Below are positions 1 through 9,251 of a stretch of DNA of 64,000 nt, piece after piece. The stretch comes from Bartonella vinsonii subsp. berkhoffii ATCC 51672. Its GTDB lineage: Bacteria > Pseudomonadota > Alphaproteobacteria > Rhizobiales > Rhizobiaceae. How positions within the stretch are numbered: position 1 is the stretch's first letter; every line of letters starts with the position of its first letter. The notes beneath the pieces are model-generated. The model saw nothing but the letters and a program-made list of their open reading frames with translations. It ran no database searches and was not told the DNA's origin. The translations under genes and the position numbers were made by a program. The DNA lies in the NCBI RefSeq assembly GCF_902825225.1, contig NZ_CADEAK010000002.1, forward strand, positions 124,001-188,000, in the 5' to 3' direction.

Positions 1-85
1 CATCCCAAATCGCTTGCCATTTTTGTTCGCGTGCACGTGGATTATAGCGTTCGCTTAAATGAGAACGTTCAATTGTCATTGTCAT
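1..85 (-). CDS. leuS: Leucyl-tRNA synthetase, N-terminal fragment
   Basis: Only the first 28 or so codons are inside the window. The reverse strand reads MTMTIERSHLSERYNPR followed by REQKWQAIWD. The RYNPR and QKWQ pattern is typical of the LeuS amino terminus, just before the HIGH-containing catalytic domain. Two in-frame ATG codons, two codons apart (first bases 85 and 79), could serve as start. The gene would charge tRNA-Leu in the cytoplasm. It points out of the window and is divergent from the YggS gene. The call rests on a short stretch, so identity is likely rather than certain. Confidence 0.75.
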   Translation of the reverse strand, partial: MTMTIERSHLSERYNPRAREQKWQAIWD

Positions 86-256
86 TATACTCTTTATAAA
101 ATTGAACTAAAAAACTTGTTTTTATGCTTCACCATGGATTAACTCCATCGTCAATATTTTCAACCAATATTTTATTAAGTATCTTACAAAGCTCTGATAA
201 GCAATTACTATAAAGAATTATCTCGTCTCTCAATAAAAACAGAAAGAATACAACTT
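86..256. promoter_or_regulatory. Divergent intergenic region, leuS / yggS
   Basis: This AT-rich gap of 171 bases separates two divergent genes and must hold both promoters. I see no confident -35/-10 pair, riboswitch or palindrome. Confidence 0.3.
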
Positions 257-937
257 ATGAACACAGAACAGCATCCCTCCATTGAAGCGTGGAAAAATCT
301 TCAAAAAGACATTGCTGAAACATGTGAAGACTATAACCGCTCCATAGAAAACATCCAACTTATCGCTGTTTCAAAAACTGTCCCAGCAGACAACATATTT
401 CCCCTTTTGCAAGCAGGACAGCGTCTTTTTGCAGAAAACCGCGTACAAGAAGCTGCTGAAAAATGGCCCTACCTGCGTCAACAATTTGAAAAAATTGAAC
501 TCCACCTCATCGGTCCTTTGCAATCCAATAAAACAGCAGAAGCTGTTAAAATCTTTGATGTCATTCAAACAGTTGACCGCGAAAAAATAGCCAAGAGCTT
601 AGCTGAAGAAATGCAAAAACAAAACAAACACCTCCCCTGCTATGTTCAGGTCAATATTGGCTTAGAACCGCAAAAAAGTGGACTTGCACCGCAAGAAGTG
701 GTCCCTTTTGTTGCCCAGTGCAAAAATCATTACGGACTAGATATTATCGGTCTTATGGCAATTCCACCTGTACAAGAAAACCCCGGTCCCTATTTTGCAC
801 TGCTAGCAAAACTAGCAAAAAAAGCCGGTCTCCCAAAGCTTTCAATGGGCATGTCCAATGACTTTAAAACAGCTCTTCAATTTGGCTCTAATATTCTTCG
901 TATTGGCTCTGCTTTGTTTGGAAACCGCCCAGTCTAA
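257..937 (+). CDS. yggS: YggS/PROSC family pyridoxal-phosphate homeostasis protein
   Basis: A 226-aa single-domain protein of the usual length for the YggS/PLPBP family, which binds PLP on a TIM-barrel fold without known catalysis and buffers the cofactor. Lys40 in the AVSKTV motif is the expected PLP-linking lysine. Further family signatures are HLIGPLQSNK, the VQVNIG..KSG stretch, GLMAIPP, and near the end SMGMSNDF then LRIGSALFG, which form the phosphate-binding region. Its position next to leuS is common in Rhizobiales. The start is the ATG at 257, preceded by a weak purine-rich stretch. The gene appears intact. Confidence 0.93.
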   Translation: MNTEQHPSIEAWKNLQKDIAETCEDYNRSIENIQLIAVSKTVPADNIFPLLQAGQRLFAENRVQEAAEKWPYLRQQFEKIELHLIGPLQSNKTAEAVKIFDVIQTVDREKIAKSLAEEMQKQNKHLPCYVQVNIGLEPQKSGLAPQEVVPFVAQCKNHYGLDIIGLMAIPPVQENPGPYFALLAKLAKKAGLPKLSMGMSNDFKTALQFGSNILRIGSALFGNRPV

Positions 938-1257
938 CCGCTTTACCCATAACAATACTGCAAAAAAGAATCCTTTTGTCATAAGAGAAGGATAAAAATG
1001 CATTGCACATGAAGGGAAAAAACTGTGAGATAAACAATCAATGGCAAAAAACATTGCGTGCAGTTATTGCGAAGCTACCCGTTTAAAAAAAATTGCATTT
1101 GCGGGATTCCTCACTGCACTTCCCCTCGTTTAGATACAATAAGCCAAGCACAACAATGTTATTGAAGATGATTTCAACACATTGATAATACTAAATAACA
1201 CATATTGATATATTCAACGTGAATCAGTTAGATAAGTGAGGTGTAAATTAAAGGTAG
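938..1257. other. Intergenic region with no recognisable gene
   Basis: About 320 bases after yggS. Reading frames on both strands are short and resemble no family I know. I see no clear terminator. Confidence 0.5.
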
Positions 1258-1791
1258 AAAAAAATAATTATCAAAAAATCTTTATTTAATAAAAGCCTAT
1301 TAATTATCACACTTTTAACAACGTATCTTATATCTGCTTCAAAAGGATATGCTAATTCGAATGAATTATTCTGTTCAAAAGCAATTACAGAACGAGAGAA
1401 TGCATTTCGCATCCAACTTCTTAATGAAAACGAATGGTGGGAAAAAAGATTTAATAAAATCATAATGATAGAAGAGATATATTTCTTGGATAAAACTTCG
1501 CAGTTATCAAAGCCACTGTTTGAAAAACATGTAAAAATGATAAAAAAATGGCACAACATGCTTCGAAAACGAACAAGTGAACTATGCTCTATCCACTAGT
1601 ATAGCACGAAAAATAGCTGCAATAGAAGAATTAAATGAAGCAAAACAATCTAAAATCATGTAAAGGTATCATACATTCTCAAAAACATTCCCAAAATTTA
1701 AGAGTATATAGATACACATAAGAGAGAACTTGAAAAACTAGACCATGAAATTAAAATATTATATGATGTTATCATTAATTTTTATCAATAA
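1258..1791 (+). pseudogene. Relic of a small secreted coil-rich protein
   Basis: The forward frame opened at 1258 runs 111 codons from an ATA codon at 1264 to a TAG at 1597. It begins like a signal peptide (KKSLFNKSLLIITLLTTYL) and continues with ELFCSKAITERENAFR. A Shine-Dalgarno-like AAAGG lies about nine bases before ATA, where ATG would be expected. After the TAG the reading continues in another frame (YALSTSIARK then IAAIEELNEAKQSKIM) to a TAA at 1661. A further coil-like fragment (DTHKRELEKLDHEIKILYD) ends at 1791. A lost start plus at least one frameshift indicate decay. I do not recognise the family. Confidence 0.5.
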
Positions 1792-1921
1792 TTACACACT
1801 GTTATGAAAGTGCTTTTGAAGTGCATTAAGAATAACCCGCAACAAACTCACAAGATGCGGTAGCATTTTATCTTCTATAATAAGATATTCTATTGTGGCG
1901 TAAAGATTATACTGTCTATAG

Positions 1922-2190
1922 AGGCATTGTGCTTCTTTTATTTGCCGCTTGTATATTTAAAAACTGCTCTGTAGCGAATTCTATCCATTTGTCTCTTGCC
2001 TTATCATCAATCGATGAAGACATTTCATCATTAAGCGCTGTCAAATGATAACAGAGCAAAGCGCTCCAATTAGAATAGCCGTTGCTCTTTCAAAATTGGT
2101 TATGTACGCAGCATTATGATTTAATATCTGTATCTTAGACTCTACCGCTTTTAAGGACACAAAAAGGCGTACGAGACTCTTTTTAAGTCA
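1922..2190 (-). pseudogene. Frameshifted relic of an unknown coil-rich protein
   Basis: The reverse strand reads RLFVSLKAVESKIQILNHNA, then YITNFERATAILIGALC, and reaches a stop. In another frame it continues as ALNDEMSSSIDDKARDKW and IEFATEQFLNIQAANKRS to a TAG at the left edge. No start codon with a ribosome site is evident, and a stop lies just upstream of the readable part. The heptad-like pattern with a short hydrophobic patch suggests a small coiled-coil protein, possibly phage- or surface-related, but I cannot name it. Confidence 0.4.
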
Positions 2191-2349
2191 ATTGCACCAG
2201 ATTTTTAAAATTGACTATACAAATCTTTGTCATTTAGTCTAATCTCAAAATGAAAATTTTCATATAAGAAAAATTTTTGGAAAAATTCTGCTAAAATACA
2301 AAAAGACAATGGCTGATTTTTCAAACAAAAAATTATAACGAGGGGACTT

Positions 2350-4308
2350 ATGACTAAAACAATTTATCCAATACAAGAGAATATTAAAAAAAATGCTCTG
2401 ATTGACGAAGAGACCTATCAACAATGGTATCGAGAAAGTATCAATGATCCAGAAAGCTTCTGGGCAAAACATGGTCAACGTATTGAATGGTTTAAACCTT
2501 ATACAAAAGTAAAAAATACTTCTTTTAATGATGATGTCCCCATTCGCTGGTACGAAGATGGGATAACAAATGTTGCCTATAATTGCATCGACCGCCATTT
2601 AAAAAACCATGGTGAGAAAATCGCGCTGATTTGGGAAGGGGATAACCCTTATCATGATAAAAAAATAACCTATAATGCACTCTATGAACATGTCTGTCGC
2701 TTTGCGAATATTCTAAAGGATCATGGTGTTAAAAAAGGCGACAAGGTGACCATTTACTTACCGATGATTCCCGAAGCAGCTTATGCCATGCTTGCTTGCG
2801 CCCGCATTGGTGCTATCCATTCAGTTATTTTTGCTGGTTTTTCTGCTGAAGCAATAGCAGGACGCCTTGTTGACTGTGAATCGACTTTCATCATTACCGC
2901 TGATCAAGGCTTACGTGGAGGAAAACAGATTAACTTAAAAGACAATGCTGATCATGCCATTGAGATTGCAGCACGCCAACATGTGCATGTAGATCAAGTT
3001 ATGGTCATACGGCGTACCAGTAAACCCATTCATTGGGTAGAAGGGCGTGATTTCTGGTATCATGAAGAAGTCTCCCATGCCAAAACAAGCTGTCCAGCCG
3101 AACACATGAACGCTGAAGATCCACTTTTCATTCTTTATACCTCCGGTTCAACAGGAAAACCAAAAGGTGTGTTGCATACAACAGCAGGTTATCTTGTTTA
3201 CGTCTCGATGACACATCAATATGTTTTTGATTATCATCCTGATGAAATTTACTGGAGTACTGCCGATATTGGCTGGATTACAGGACACTCTTATTTGATT
3301 TATGGACCTCTGTGCAATGGTGCTACAACTTTAATGTTTGAAGGAACACCAACCTTTCCAGACAAAGGCAGATTTTGGGAAATTGTCGATAAGCATAAAG
3401 TAAACACGCTCTACACCGCACCAACGGCTATTCGTGCGTTAATGGGAGCAGGAGATTCCTTTGTTGAACACTCTAAAAGAACATCTTTGCGCCTTTTAGG
3501 CACGGTAGGCGAACCGATCAATCCAGAAGCATGGAAATGGTTCTACCATATGGTTGGAGATGACCGCTGTCCCATTCTCGATACATGGTGGCAAACAGAA
3601 ACGGGAGGGCATATGATCACCCCCTTACCCGGTGCAACACAACTTAAAGCGGGCTCGGCAACACGACCGTTCTTTGGTGTTCAACCTCAAATTGTAGATG
3701 CGCAAGGCAATATTTTGGAAGGTGAAGCAGAAGGCAACCTCTGCATTATTGACTCATGGCCAGGTCAAATGCGTACCCTCTACAATGATCATGAGCGCTT
3801 TATTGAAACCTATTTTTCATCCTATAAGGGAAAATATTTTACAGGCGATGGCTGTAAACGCGATAGTGATGGTTACTATTGGATTACAGGACGTGTTGAT
3901 GACATCCTCAATGTCTCTGGACACAGGCTAGGAACCGCTGAAATTGAATCAGCGCTTGTTTCCCATCCCGCTGTTTCAGAAGCTGCGATTGTTGGCTATC
4001 CTCATCCCATTAAAGGACAGGGTATTTACAGTTTTGTCACCTTAATGGAAGGCAAAACCCCAAGTGAAGAGTTGCAAAAAGACCTTATTCGGCATGTCAG
4101 AAAGGAAATTGGCTCCATTGCCATTTTGGATAAAGTTCAATTTGCCCCTCAATTGCCAAAAACACGCTCGGGGAAAATTATGAGACGTATTTTGCGAAAA
4201 ATTGCCGAAAACAATCTTGATAATTTGGGAGATATTTCAACCCTAGCCGAACCACAAGTCGTTGAAGATCTCATTGCCAACCAGCAAAATGGAGAGCCCA
4301 CAACGTAA
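2350..4308 (+). CDS. acs: Acetyl-CoA synthetase (AMP-forming)
   Basis: A 652-aa enzyme activating acetate to acetyl-CoA through acetyl-AMP. Its length equals that of classical bacterial Acs. Adenylate-forming motifs appear in order: [11 protein letters not shown] near residues 263-275, WWQTETGG near 414-421, and the YFTGDG ... GRVDD ... [11 protein letters not shown] hinge region near 495-530. The C-terminal TRSGKIMRR carries the catalytic lysine at residue 609, the residue that is reversibly acetylated in well-studied Acs proteins. A GAGGGG ribosome site sits just upstream of ATG 2350. It is monocistronic, followed by an inverted repeat. It likely lets the cell use acetate for the TCA cycle. 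Confidence 0.97.
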   Translation: MTKTIYPIQENIKKNALIDEETYQQWYRESINDPESFWAKHGQRIEWFKPYTKVKNTSFNDDVPIRWYEDGITNVAYNCIDRHLKNHGEKIALIWEGDNPYHDKKITYNALYEHVCRFANILKDHGVKKGDKVTIYLPMIPEAAYAMLACARIGAIHSVIFAGFSAEAIAGRLVDCESTFIITADQGLRGGKQINLKDNADHAIEIAARQHVHVDQVMVIRRTSKPIHWVEGRDFWYHEEVSHAKTSCPAEHMNAEDPLFILYTSGSTGKPKGVLHTTAGYLVYVSMTHQYVFDYHPDEIYWSTADIGWITGHSYLIYGPLCNGATTLMFEGTPTFPDKGRFWEIVDKHKVNTLYTAPTAIRALMGAGDSFVEHSKRTSLRLLGTVGEPINPEAWKWFYHMVGDDRCPILDTWWQTETGGHMITPLPGATQLKAGSATRPFFGVQPQIVDAQGNILEGEAEGNLCIIDSWPGQMRTLYNDHERFIETYFSSYKGKYFTGDGCKRDSDGYYWITGRVDDILNVSGHRLGTAEIESALVSHPAVSEAAIVGYPHPIKGQGIYSFVTLMEGKTPSEELQKDLIRHVRKEIGSIAILDKVQFAPQLPKTRSGKIMRRILRKIAENNLDNLGDISTLAEPQVVEDLIANQQNGEPTT

Positions 4309-4791
4309 CATAAAACCAGAACGGTGACTTGAGCTTTCCTGCTAAAATGAGCTCGGCATTCGTGCTCAAGTCACCGGTAAAGAAAATGACTATAAAGCCC
4401 CTCAATCTCTCTAAAAACAGATATTCTTTCTCAATACCAACGAGGAAAGATTGAAAAAAATATTCCAAGAAGTATGAACTTTAACGAAAACTTGACAAAA
4501 GAAAAGCAAAGTAACCTTTACCAACCGCAAAACACAAAAATCTCTTGTCAAAAAACAGGCGTATTGGCTTTTATGTTTCTGCTAGAAACACTTTAGAATT
4601 CCTGCTAAAATCATAAATAAAGGTAAAATAAGGAAAAATTATCATTGATCATATTCTTTCTCAAACACAAACTGAAAACAGTGAAAGAAAAAAGAGAGAA
4701 CTGGAGCGTATGAACGCAACCAAAAGCTTAAAACAATGAGAGCAAAGGTCCTGAGAATGATGCACTATAAAAGCAGAAGTGGTAACAAAAA
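4309..4791. other. Intergenic region between acs and ftsE
   Basis: A 483-base AT-rich gap. It contains the inverted repeat at 4323-4375, a TTGACA-like hexamer near 4492 without a convincing -10 partner, and no coding frame I can support. The ftsE promoter is presumably here. Confidence 0.4.
4323..4375. repeat. Perfect 12-bp inverted repeat after acs
   Basis: Arms GGTGACTTGAGC (4323-4334) and GCTCAAGTCACC (4364-4375) are exact reverse complements separated by 29 bases. The transcript would form a strong hairpin 15 bases beyond the acs stop. No uridine run follows, so this is not a classic intrinsic terminator. It could be an mRNA-stabilising hairpin, a bidirectional pause site or a repeat remnant. 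Confidence 0.6.
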
Positions 4792-5451
4792 GTGATTCAT
4801 TTTGAAAATGTTGGCCTGCGCTATGGAATGGGCCCTGAGGTCCTTCGTGATATTAGCTTTCATATTCCTGCTGGATCATTTCAATTTCTCACGGGCGCCT
4901 CTGGAGCGGGGAAAACGTCTTTGATGCGTCTGATGTTTTTAGCACTCAAACCAACCCGCGGCCATATTGATCTCTTTGGAAACGATACCGCATTGCTCAA
5001 ACGACAAGAGCTTCCTGCATTAAGACAACGTATAGGTGTTGTTTTTCAAGACTTTCGTCTACTTGATCACATGACCACTTATGAAAATGTCTCTTTACCT
5101 TTACGCATTAAAGGACAAGAAGAAGCAACCTATCGCAGTGAAGTGGAAGATCTTCTCTGTTGGGTAGGCCTTGGAGACCATATTCATGTTTTACCACCCG
5201 TTCTTTCCGGCGGAGAAAAACAAAGGGTAGCGATTGCCCGTGCATTGATTGATCAACCTGAAATTCTTTTGGCTGATGAACCAACAGGAAATGTTGATCC
5301 ACCTTTGGCAAAACGTCTGCTCCGCTTGTTTATTGAATTAAATCGTTTTGGAACAGCTGTCATCATTGCTACCCACGATATTGCACTGATGGAACAGGTT
5401 GCAGCACGGCGGATGCTTCTCCATAATGGACGGATGACAATTCATGAATAA
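4792..5451 (+). CDS. ftsE: Cell-division ABC transporter ATP-binding protein FtsE
   Basis: A 219-aa ATPase that with FtsX couples cytoplasmic ATP hydrolysis to periplasmic peptidoglycan hydrolases at the septum. Walker A GASGAGKT lies at residues 35-42, the Q-loop VVFQDFRL near 83-90, the signature LSGGE at 138-142 and Walker B ILLADEP at 158-164, with the switch histidine in ATHD. The start is GTG at 4792, because a TAA lies in frame three codons upstream and no ATG is available. The ribosome site is weak. It overlaps ftsX by eight bases, so the two are probably coupled. Confidence 0.93.
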   Translation: MIHFENVGLRYGMGPEVLRDISFHIPAGSFQFLTGASGAGKTSLMRLMFLALKPTRGHIDLFGNDTALLKRQELPALRQRIGVVFQDFRLLDHMTTYENVSLPLRIKGQEEATYRSEVEDLLCWVGLGDHIHVLPPVLSGGEKQRVAIARALIDQPEILLADEPTGNVDPPLAKRLLRLFIELNRFGTAVIIATHDIALMEQVAARRMLLHNGRMTIHE

Positions 5452-6397
5452 GTCTTTGCCAATTTTTACAAGCAATAAAAAAAATACAACTCCGATTATT
5501 CCAAGCGGCAACATTTCTGGTCGAGCACTGGTCACAGTGATTGCTATTATGACCTTTCTCTCCAGCTTTACATTAATTGGAGTTGATCTGGTACAGCGTG
5601 CTGCGAAAAGTTGGAGCAATCAAATTAGCTATGAAGCAACGATTCAAATACGCCCTATTGAAAATGTTGATATCGAAAAAGCTCTTCATGACGCAGTGAA
5701 ATTGGTTAAAACATTTCATGGTGTACAAGATGCCAAAATTGTTGACCAAACAGCAACCGAAAAATTGCTTGAACCGTGGCTTGGTACGGGATTAAGCCTC
5801 AATGAATTGCCCCTCCCCCGCCTTATTATCGTCACACTAAACGAGAAAGAAACAATCGACTTTCATGCCATTAATCACGCCATCAAAACACAAATTCCAG
5901 GAGGACAATTTGATGATCACCGCGTTTGGGTGGACCGTTTTACAACAATGGCACATACAACTGTTTTCATTGGTTTTTCAATTTTAATGTTGGTTTTAAG
6001 CTCACTGATACTCACGGTTATTTTTTCCACACGCAATGCATTGGCAGAGAATGCGCATATTATCAATGTCTTATACTTTCTTGGAACTGAAACCCTTTTT
6101 ATTGCTCGACAATTTGACTGGCATTTTTTTAAAACTGCACTGCGTGGTGCATTATATGGCGGTGTCACAAGCATATTTCTGTTTGCTGCTTTTATCGTTT
6201 GGACAAACTATAACCTAGGGAGAGTAGAAACCAGCCAAATCACCGCTATGTTTGGACATCTTTCCATAAGTTCCATTCCCTATGGGAAAATCATTAGTCT
6301 TATTTTTTTCGTTTCTCTTCTTACCATGTTTACAAACCGTATGACTATTTTGGCACAACTTAAAAAAATTGATCAATGTGAAAACGGCTTATTTTAA
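5444..6397 (+). CDS. ftsX: Cell-division ABC transporter permease FtsX
   Basis: A 317-aa inner-membrane protein with the FtsX layout. A cytoplasmic N-terminus precedes a first hydrophobic segment (near residues 25-45), then a periplasmic loop of about 120 residues, then three membrane segments in the C-terminal half (near 168-190, 225-250 and 275-300). Its start overlaps the end of ftsE, and the two genes form the usual pair. The loop would contact amidase activators or hydrolases. Sequence outside the membrane segments diverges among FtsX proteins, so identity rests on topology plus linkage. Confidence 0.9.
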   Translation: MNKSLPIFTSNKKNTTPIIPSGNISGRALVTVIAIMTFLSSFTLIGVDLVQRAAKSWSNQISYEATIQIRPIENVDIEKALHDAVKLVKTFHGVQDAKIVDQTATEKLLEPWLGTGLSLNELPLPRLIIVTLNEKETIDFHAINHAIKTQIPGGQFDDHRVWVDRFTTMAHTTVFIGFSILMLVLSSLILTVIFSTRNALAENAHIINVLYFLGTETLFIARQFDWHFFKTALRGALYGGVTSIFLFAAFIVWTNYNLGRVETSQITAMFGHLSISSIPYGKIISLIFFVSLLTMFTNRMTILAQLKKIDQCENGLF

Positions 6398-6400
6398 TTT

Positions 6401-7075
6401 ATGACCCAAAACCTATACGATTCCAAACCACTCATACAATGCAATCCAGAGCATTCTGTCCAAAAACATACCAGAGGCAATCTATGGTCTCTACGCTGCT
6501 TGTTTCGCTATTTTCCACCGACAGCGCTTTCTCTTTTAACAATCGTTCTCCTCTTTTGTATTGGTTTCATACTTTTTGCTGAAAAAACCGAACGGCTTCA
6601 ACCCCCAAATCCTTTGCCGCAAGCAGATGCAATTATTGTTTTGACAGGGGGAGAAAACCGAATAGAAGCAGGGCTAAGCCTCCTCAAAAAAGGGCTTGGT
6701 TCACGGCTTTTGATCAGTGGAGTAAACACAACAACCAACCTGAAGAGTTTGATGCACAGCACGCATATGACTCCCCAACTTTTTTCCTGTTGCGTCGACC
6801 TTGGACATAAAGCGACGAACACAAAAGAAAACGCCAAAGAAAGCGCAGCTTGGATTAAAAAACACCACTATAAAACACTTTATATCGTGACCCATGACTA
6901 CCACATGTGGCGTTCTTTGCGTGAACTTCAATATTTAATGCCTGAGATCAATTTTATTGCTTATCCTGTTAAAAAGAACAACAATGAAAGCACGATACAA
7001 CAGATCAATCAAATACGCATTCTTTTATTCCAATACATCAAAACAATCCAAGTATACATAAGAACCATATTCTAA
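6401..7075 (+). CDS. YdcF/ElyC-type DUF218 membrane protein
   Basis: A 224-aa protein with one N-terminal membrane segment (LSLLTIVLLFCIGFILF, near residues 45-61) followed by a DUF218 domain. Visible motifs are ADAIIVLTGGENRIEAGLSL near 75-95, TKENAKESA near 144 and YIVTHDYHMWRSL near 165, matching the conserved fold of YdcF/SanA/ElyC proteins implicated in envelope integrity. It starts four bases after the ftsX stop, and a DUF218 gene in this position is common in Rhizobiales. The biochemical activity of the family is unsettled. The gene converges on macB. Confidence 0.85.
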   Translation: MTQNLYDSKPLIQCNPEHSVQKHTRGNLWSLRCLFRYFPPTALSLLTIVLLFCIGFILFAEKTERLQPPNPLPQADAIIVLTGGENRIEAGLSLLKKGLGSRLLISGVNTTTNLKSLMHSTHMTPQLFSCCVDLGHKATNTKENAKESAAWIKKHHYKTLYIVTHDYHMWRSLRELQYLMPEINFIAYPVKKNNNESTIQQINQIRILLFQYIKTIQVYIRTIF

Positions 7076-7244
7076 GCTTTGCACATTGATTTTCTTAAAA
7101 TTTTTCAAGGCTCTTCGACGTCATAAAACATGCTTATACAGCAAATATTTTAGGTCATAGACACGATAAACTCTTTTTATAAACGCTTCATACAGTATGA
7201 ACAGAACACAGGAAAAAAGCCATATTCACCGCAATGGTTGATGC

Positions 7245-9248
7245 CTAATCGCGTGAGAGAGCAACAACAGGATCAAGCCGTGAAGCTTGCCTCGCTGGTG
7301 AAAAGCCAAAACATATCCCAATGAGGGTCGAAAAAGTAAGAGAGAGGATGATGGAATCCATTGTATAAATCAGATGGATAGGCGCCTTAAAGAGCAAAAA
7401 CAAACCACCGATGGAGAATCCAAACAGGATTCCCAAACCACCACCAATGACACAAACCAAAATCGCTTCAATTAAAAATTGCTGCAAAATATCACTCTGA
7501 CGTGCCCCAACCGCCATACGCACACCGATTTCATTAATCCGCTCTGAAACTGTAACCAGCATAATATTCATCACCCCAATCCCCCCCACAATCAATGAAA
7601 TAGCTGCAATAGAAGAAACCAACAGTGTTAAAATATGTGTACTTTCTATGATACGTTCACGAAAGAATTCTGAATTTCTAATGAAAAAATCTTCTTCACC
7701 ATGCCGCATTGTGAGAAAGCGCTTTACCATGGTTTCCGCTAAATGTGCATCCACATCATCATCAATCTTAACTGTAATGGCACGAACCTGCGTTGTTCCA
7801 AGAAAACGCGTTTGTACAGTTGTATAAGGCAAATAAACTTGTATTGTATTTGATACACCACCATTTGTAGGATTTTGCGGATCCACAACACCAATAATAC
7901 GCGCTGGAACTCTACCCACCTGCACCACTTTCCCAAGTGGATTTTCATGGCTATGAGGAAAAAGAACAGACAGTGCTTCTTTTTCAACCACGAGATCCAC
8001 CGCTCGATCATACACACTTTTCTGATCAAACAACTGCCCTTTGACAGCCTTGAGCCCCTGTGTCTGAAAGAACTGTTCTCCCACCCCCATAATGACAGCA
8101 TTCACTTCAACGGCACCAAAACGCACCTTTGTGCTTGTTGAAATCTGTGGCGTTACACCAGAAACATAGGGCAAACCAGAAAGCGCTTCTGCATCAGCTT
8201 CAACAAGGCTTGTTATTTTCTCTGCTTGTGGATCAGAAAAGCTTTTGCCTGGCAAAATTGTTAATGTATTAGATCCTAAACTCTTAAAGTTTTCTAGGAT
8301 TTTTTCTCGTGTGCCATTTCCCAAAGCAACCATGGCAATAATGGCACCAATACCAATAATCACCCCAAGCATTGTTAAAAAAGTTCGCATCCTATGGGAA
8401 TTCATAGTTAACAAAGCCATAACAAATGCCTCACGGAAACGCTCGAAAAAAGAACGCAAAAAACCGAGCTGTTGTTTGTTTTCGAGATTTTTTTCTCCAT
8501 ATTGATTATCGGTTTTTGTTTTTTCATCCACCGCTTTTGTTTTTGTATCCTTTGTCACATGATCGGCAATAATTTCCCCATCACTGATTTCGATAATACG
8601 ATCTGCTCTTTCCGCCACCTGCATATCATGGGTTACAATAATAATGGTGCGCCCTTCTTGATGAAGCTCATCTAAAATACGCAACACTTCTTGTCCACTT
8701 TGTTTATCTAATGCACCGGTTGGTTCATCAGCCAGAATAACCTCTGCATTATTCATGAGAGCACGGGCAATAGAGACCCGTTGTTGCTGACCACCCGAAA
8801 GCTGATTTGGGCGATGATTTATCCGATCACCCATCCCTAAACGCGTTAAAAGCTTTTGTGCACGTTGTTTTCTTGTTACCACGGGGCAGCCTGCATAAAT
8901 AGCTGGAACTTCAACATTGCCTAAAGCTGTCAATTCATTCAACAAGTGATAGCGCTGGAAAATAAATCCAAAATGATTACGCCGCAAAGCGGACAATTCA
9001 TCGGCAGAAAGAGAGGCTGTTTCTTTTTCTGAAATCCAATAACGACCAGAACTTGGTCGATCAAGACAGCCTAGAATATTCATCAACGTGGATTTTCCTG
9101 AACCGGAAGCGCCCACAATCGCTACCATTTCACCGCGTTTAATGGTGAGATTAATGTCCTTCAAAACAGTAACAAATGTTTCCCCTGCGGGAAATTTGCG
9201 CACGATATTTTCCAAAACGAGGACAGCATCTGCTTTTTCTGCTTTCAT
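7245..9248 (-). CDS. macB: MacB-type ABC exporter, fused ATPase-permease
   Basis: A 667-aa fused protein. The N-terminal ATPase has Walker A GASGSGKS at residues 46-53, signature LSGGQQQR near 148-155 and Walker B VILADEP followed by TGALD. After a charged linker (about 225-265) come one membrane segment (near 280-305), a large periplasmic domain, and three C-terminal segments (near 545-660) with the FtsX-like GGIGVMNIMLVTVSERINEI motif. This is the MacB layout of a mechanotransmission exporter for peptides, lipopeptides or macrolides. Its start is four bases downstream of the macA stop. It forms a tripartite operon with the adaptor and outer-membrane genes on its 5' side. Confidence 0.93.
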   Translation of the reverse strand: MKAEKADAVLVLENIVRKFPAGETFVTVLKDINLTIKRGEMVAIVGASGSGKSTLMNILGCLDRPSSGRYWISEKETASLSADELSALRRNHFGFIFQRYHLLNELTALGNVEVPAIYAGCPVVTRKQRAQKLLTRLGMGDRINHRPNQLSGGQQQRVSIARALMNNAEVILADEPTGALDKQSGQEVLRILDELHQEGRTIIIVTHDMQVAERADRIIEISDGEIIADHVTKDTKTKAVDEKTKTDNQYGEKNLENKQQLGFLRSFFERFREAFVMALLTMNSHRMRTFLTMLGVIIGIGAIIAMVALGNGTREKILENFKSLGSNTLTILPGKSFSDPQAEKITSLVEADAEALSGLPYVSGVTPQISTSTKVRFGAVEVNAVIMGVGEQFFQTQGLKAVKGQLFDQKSVYDRAVDLVVEKEALSVLFPHSHENPLGKVVQVGRVPARIIGVVDPQNPTNGGVSNTIQVYLPYTTVQTRFLGTTQVRAITVKIDDDVDAHLAETMVKRFLTMRHGEEDFFIRNSEFFRERIIESTHILTLLVSSIAAISLIVGGIGVMNIMLVTVSERINEIGVRMAVGARQSDILQQFLIEAILVCVIGGGLGILFGFSIGGLFLLFKAPIHLIYTMDSIILSLTFSTLIGICFGFSPARQASRLDPVVALSRD

Positions 9249-9251
9249 GCT

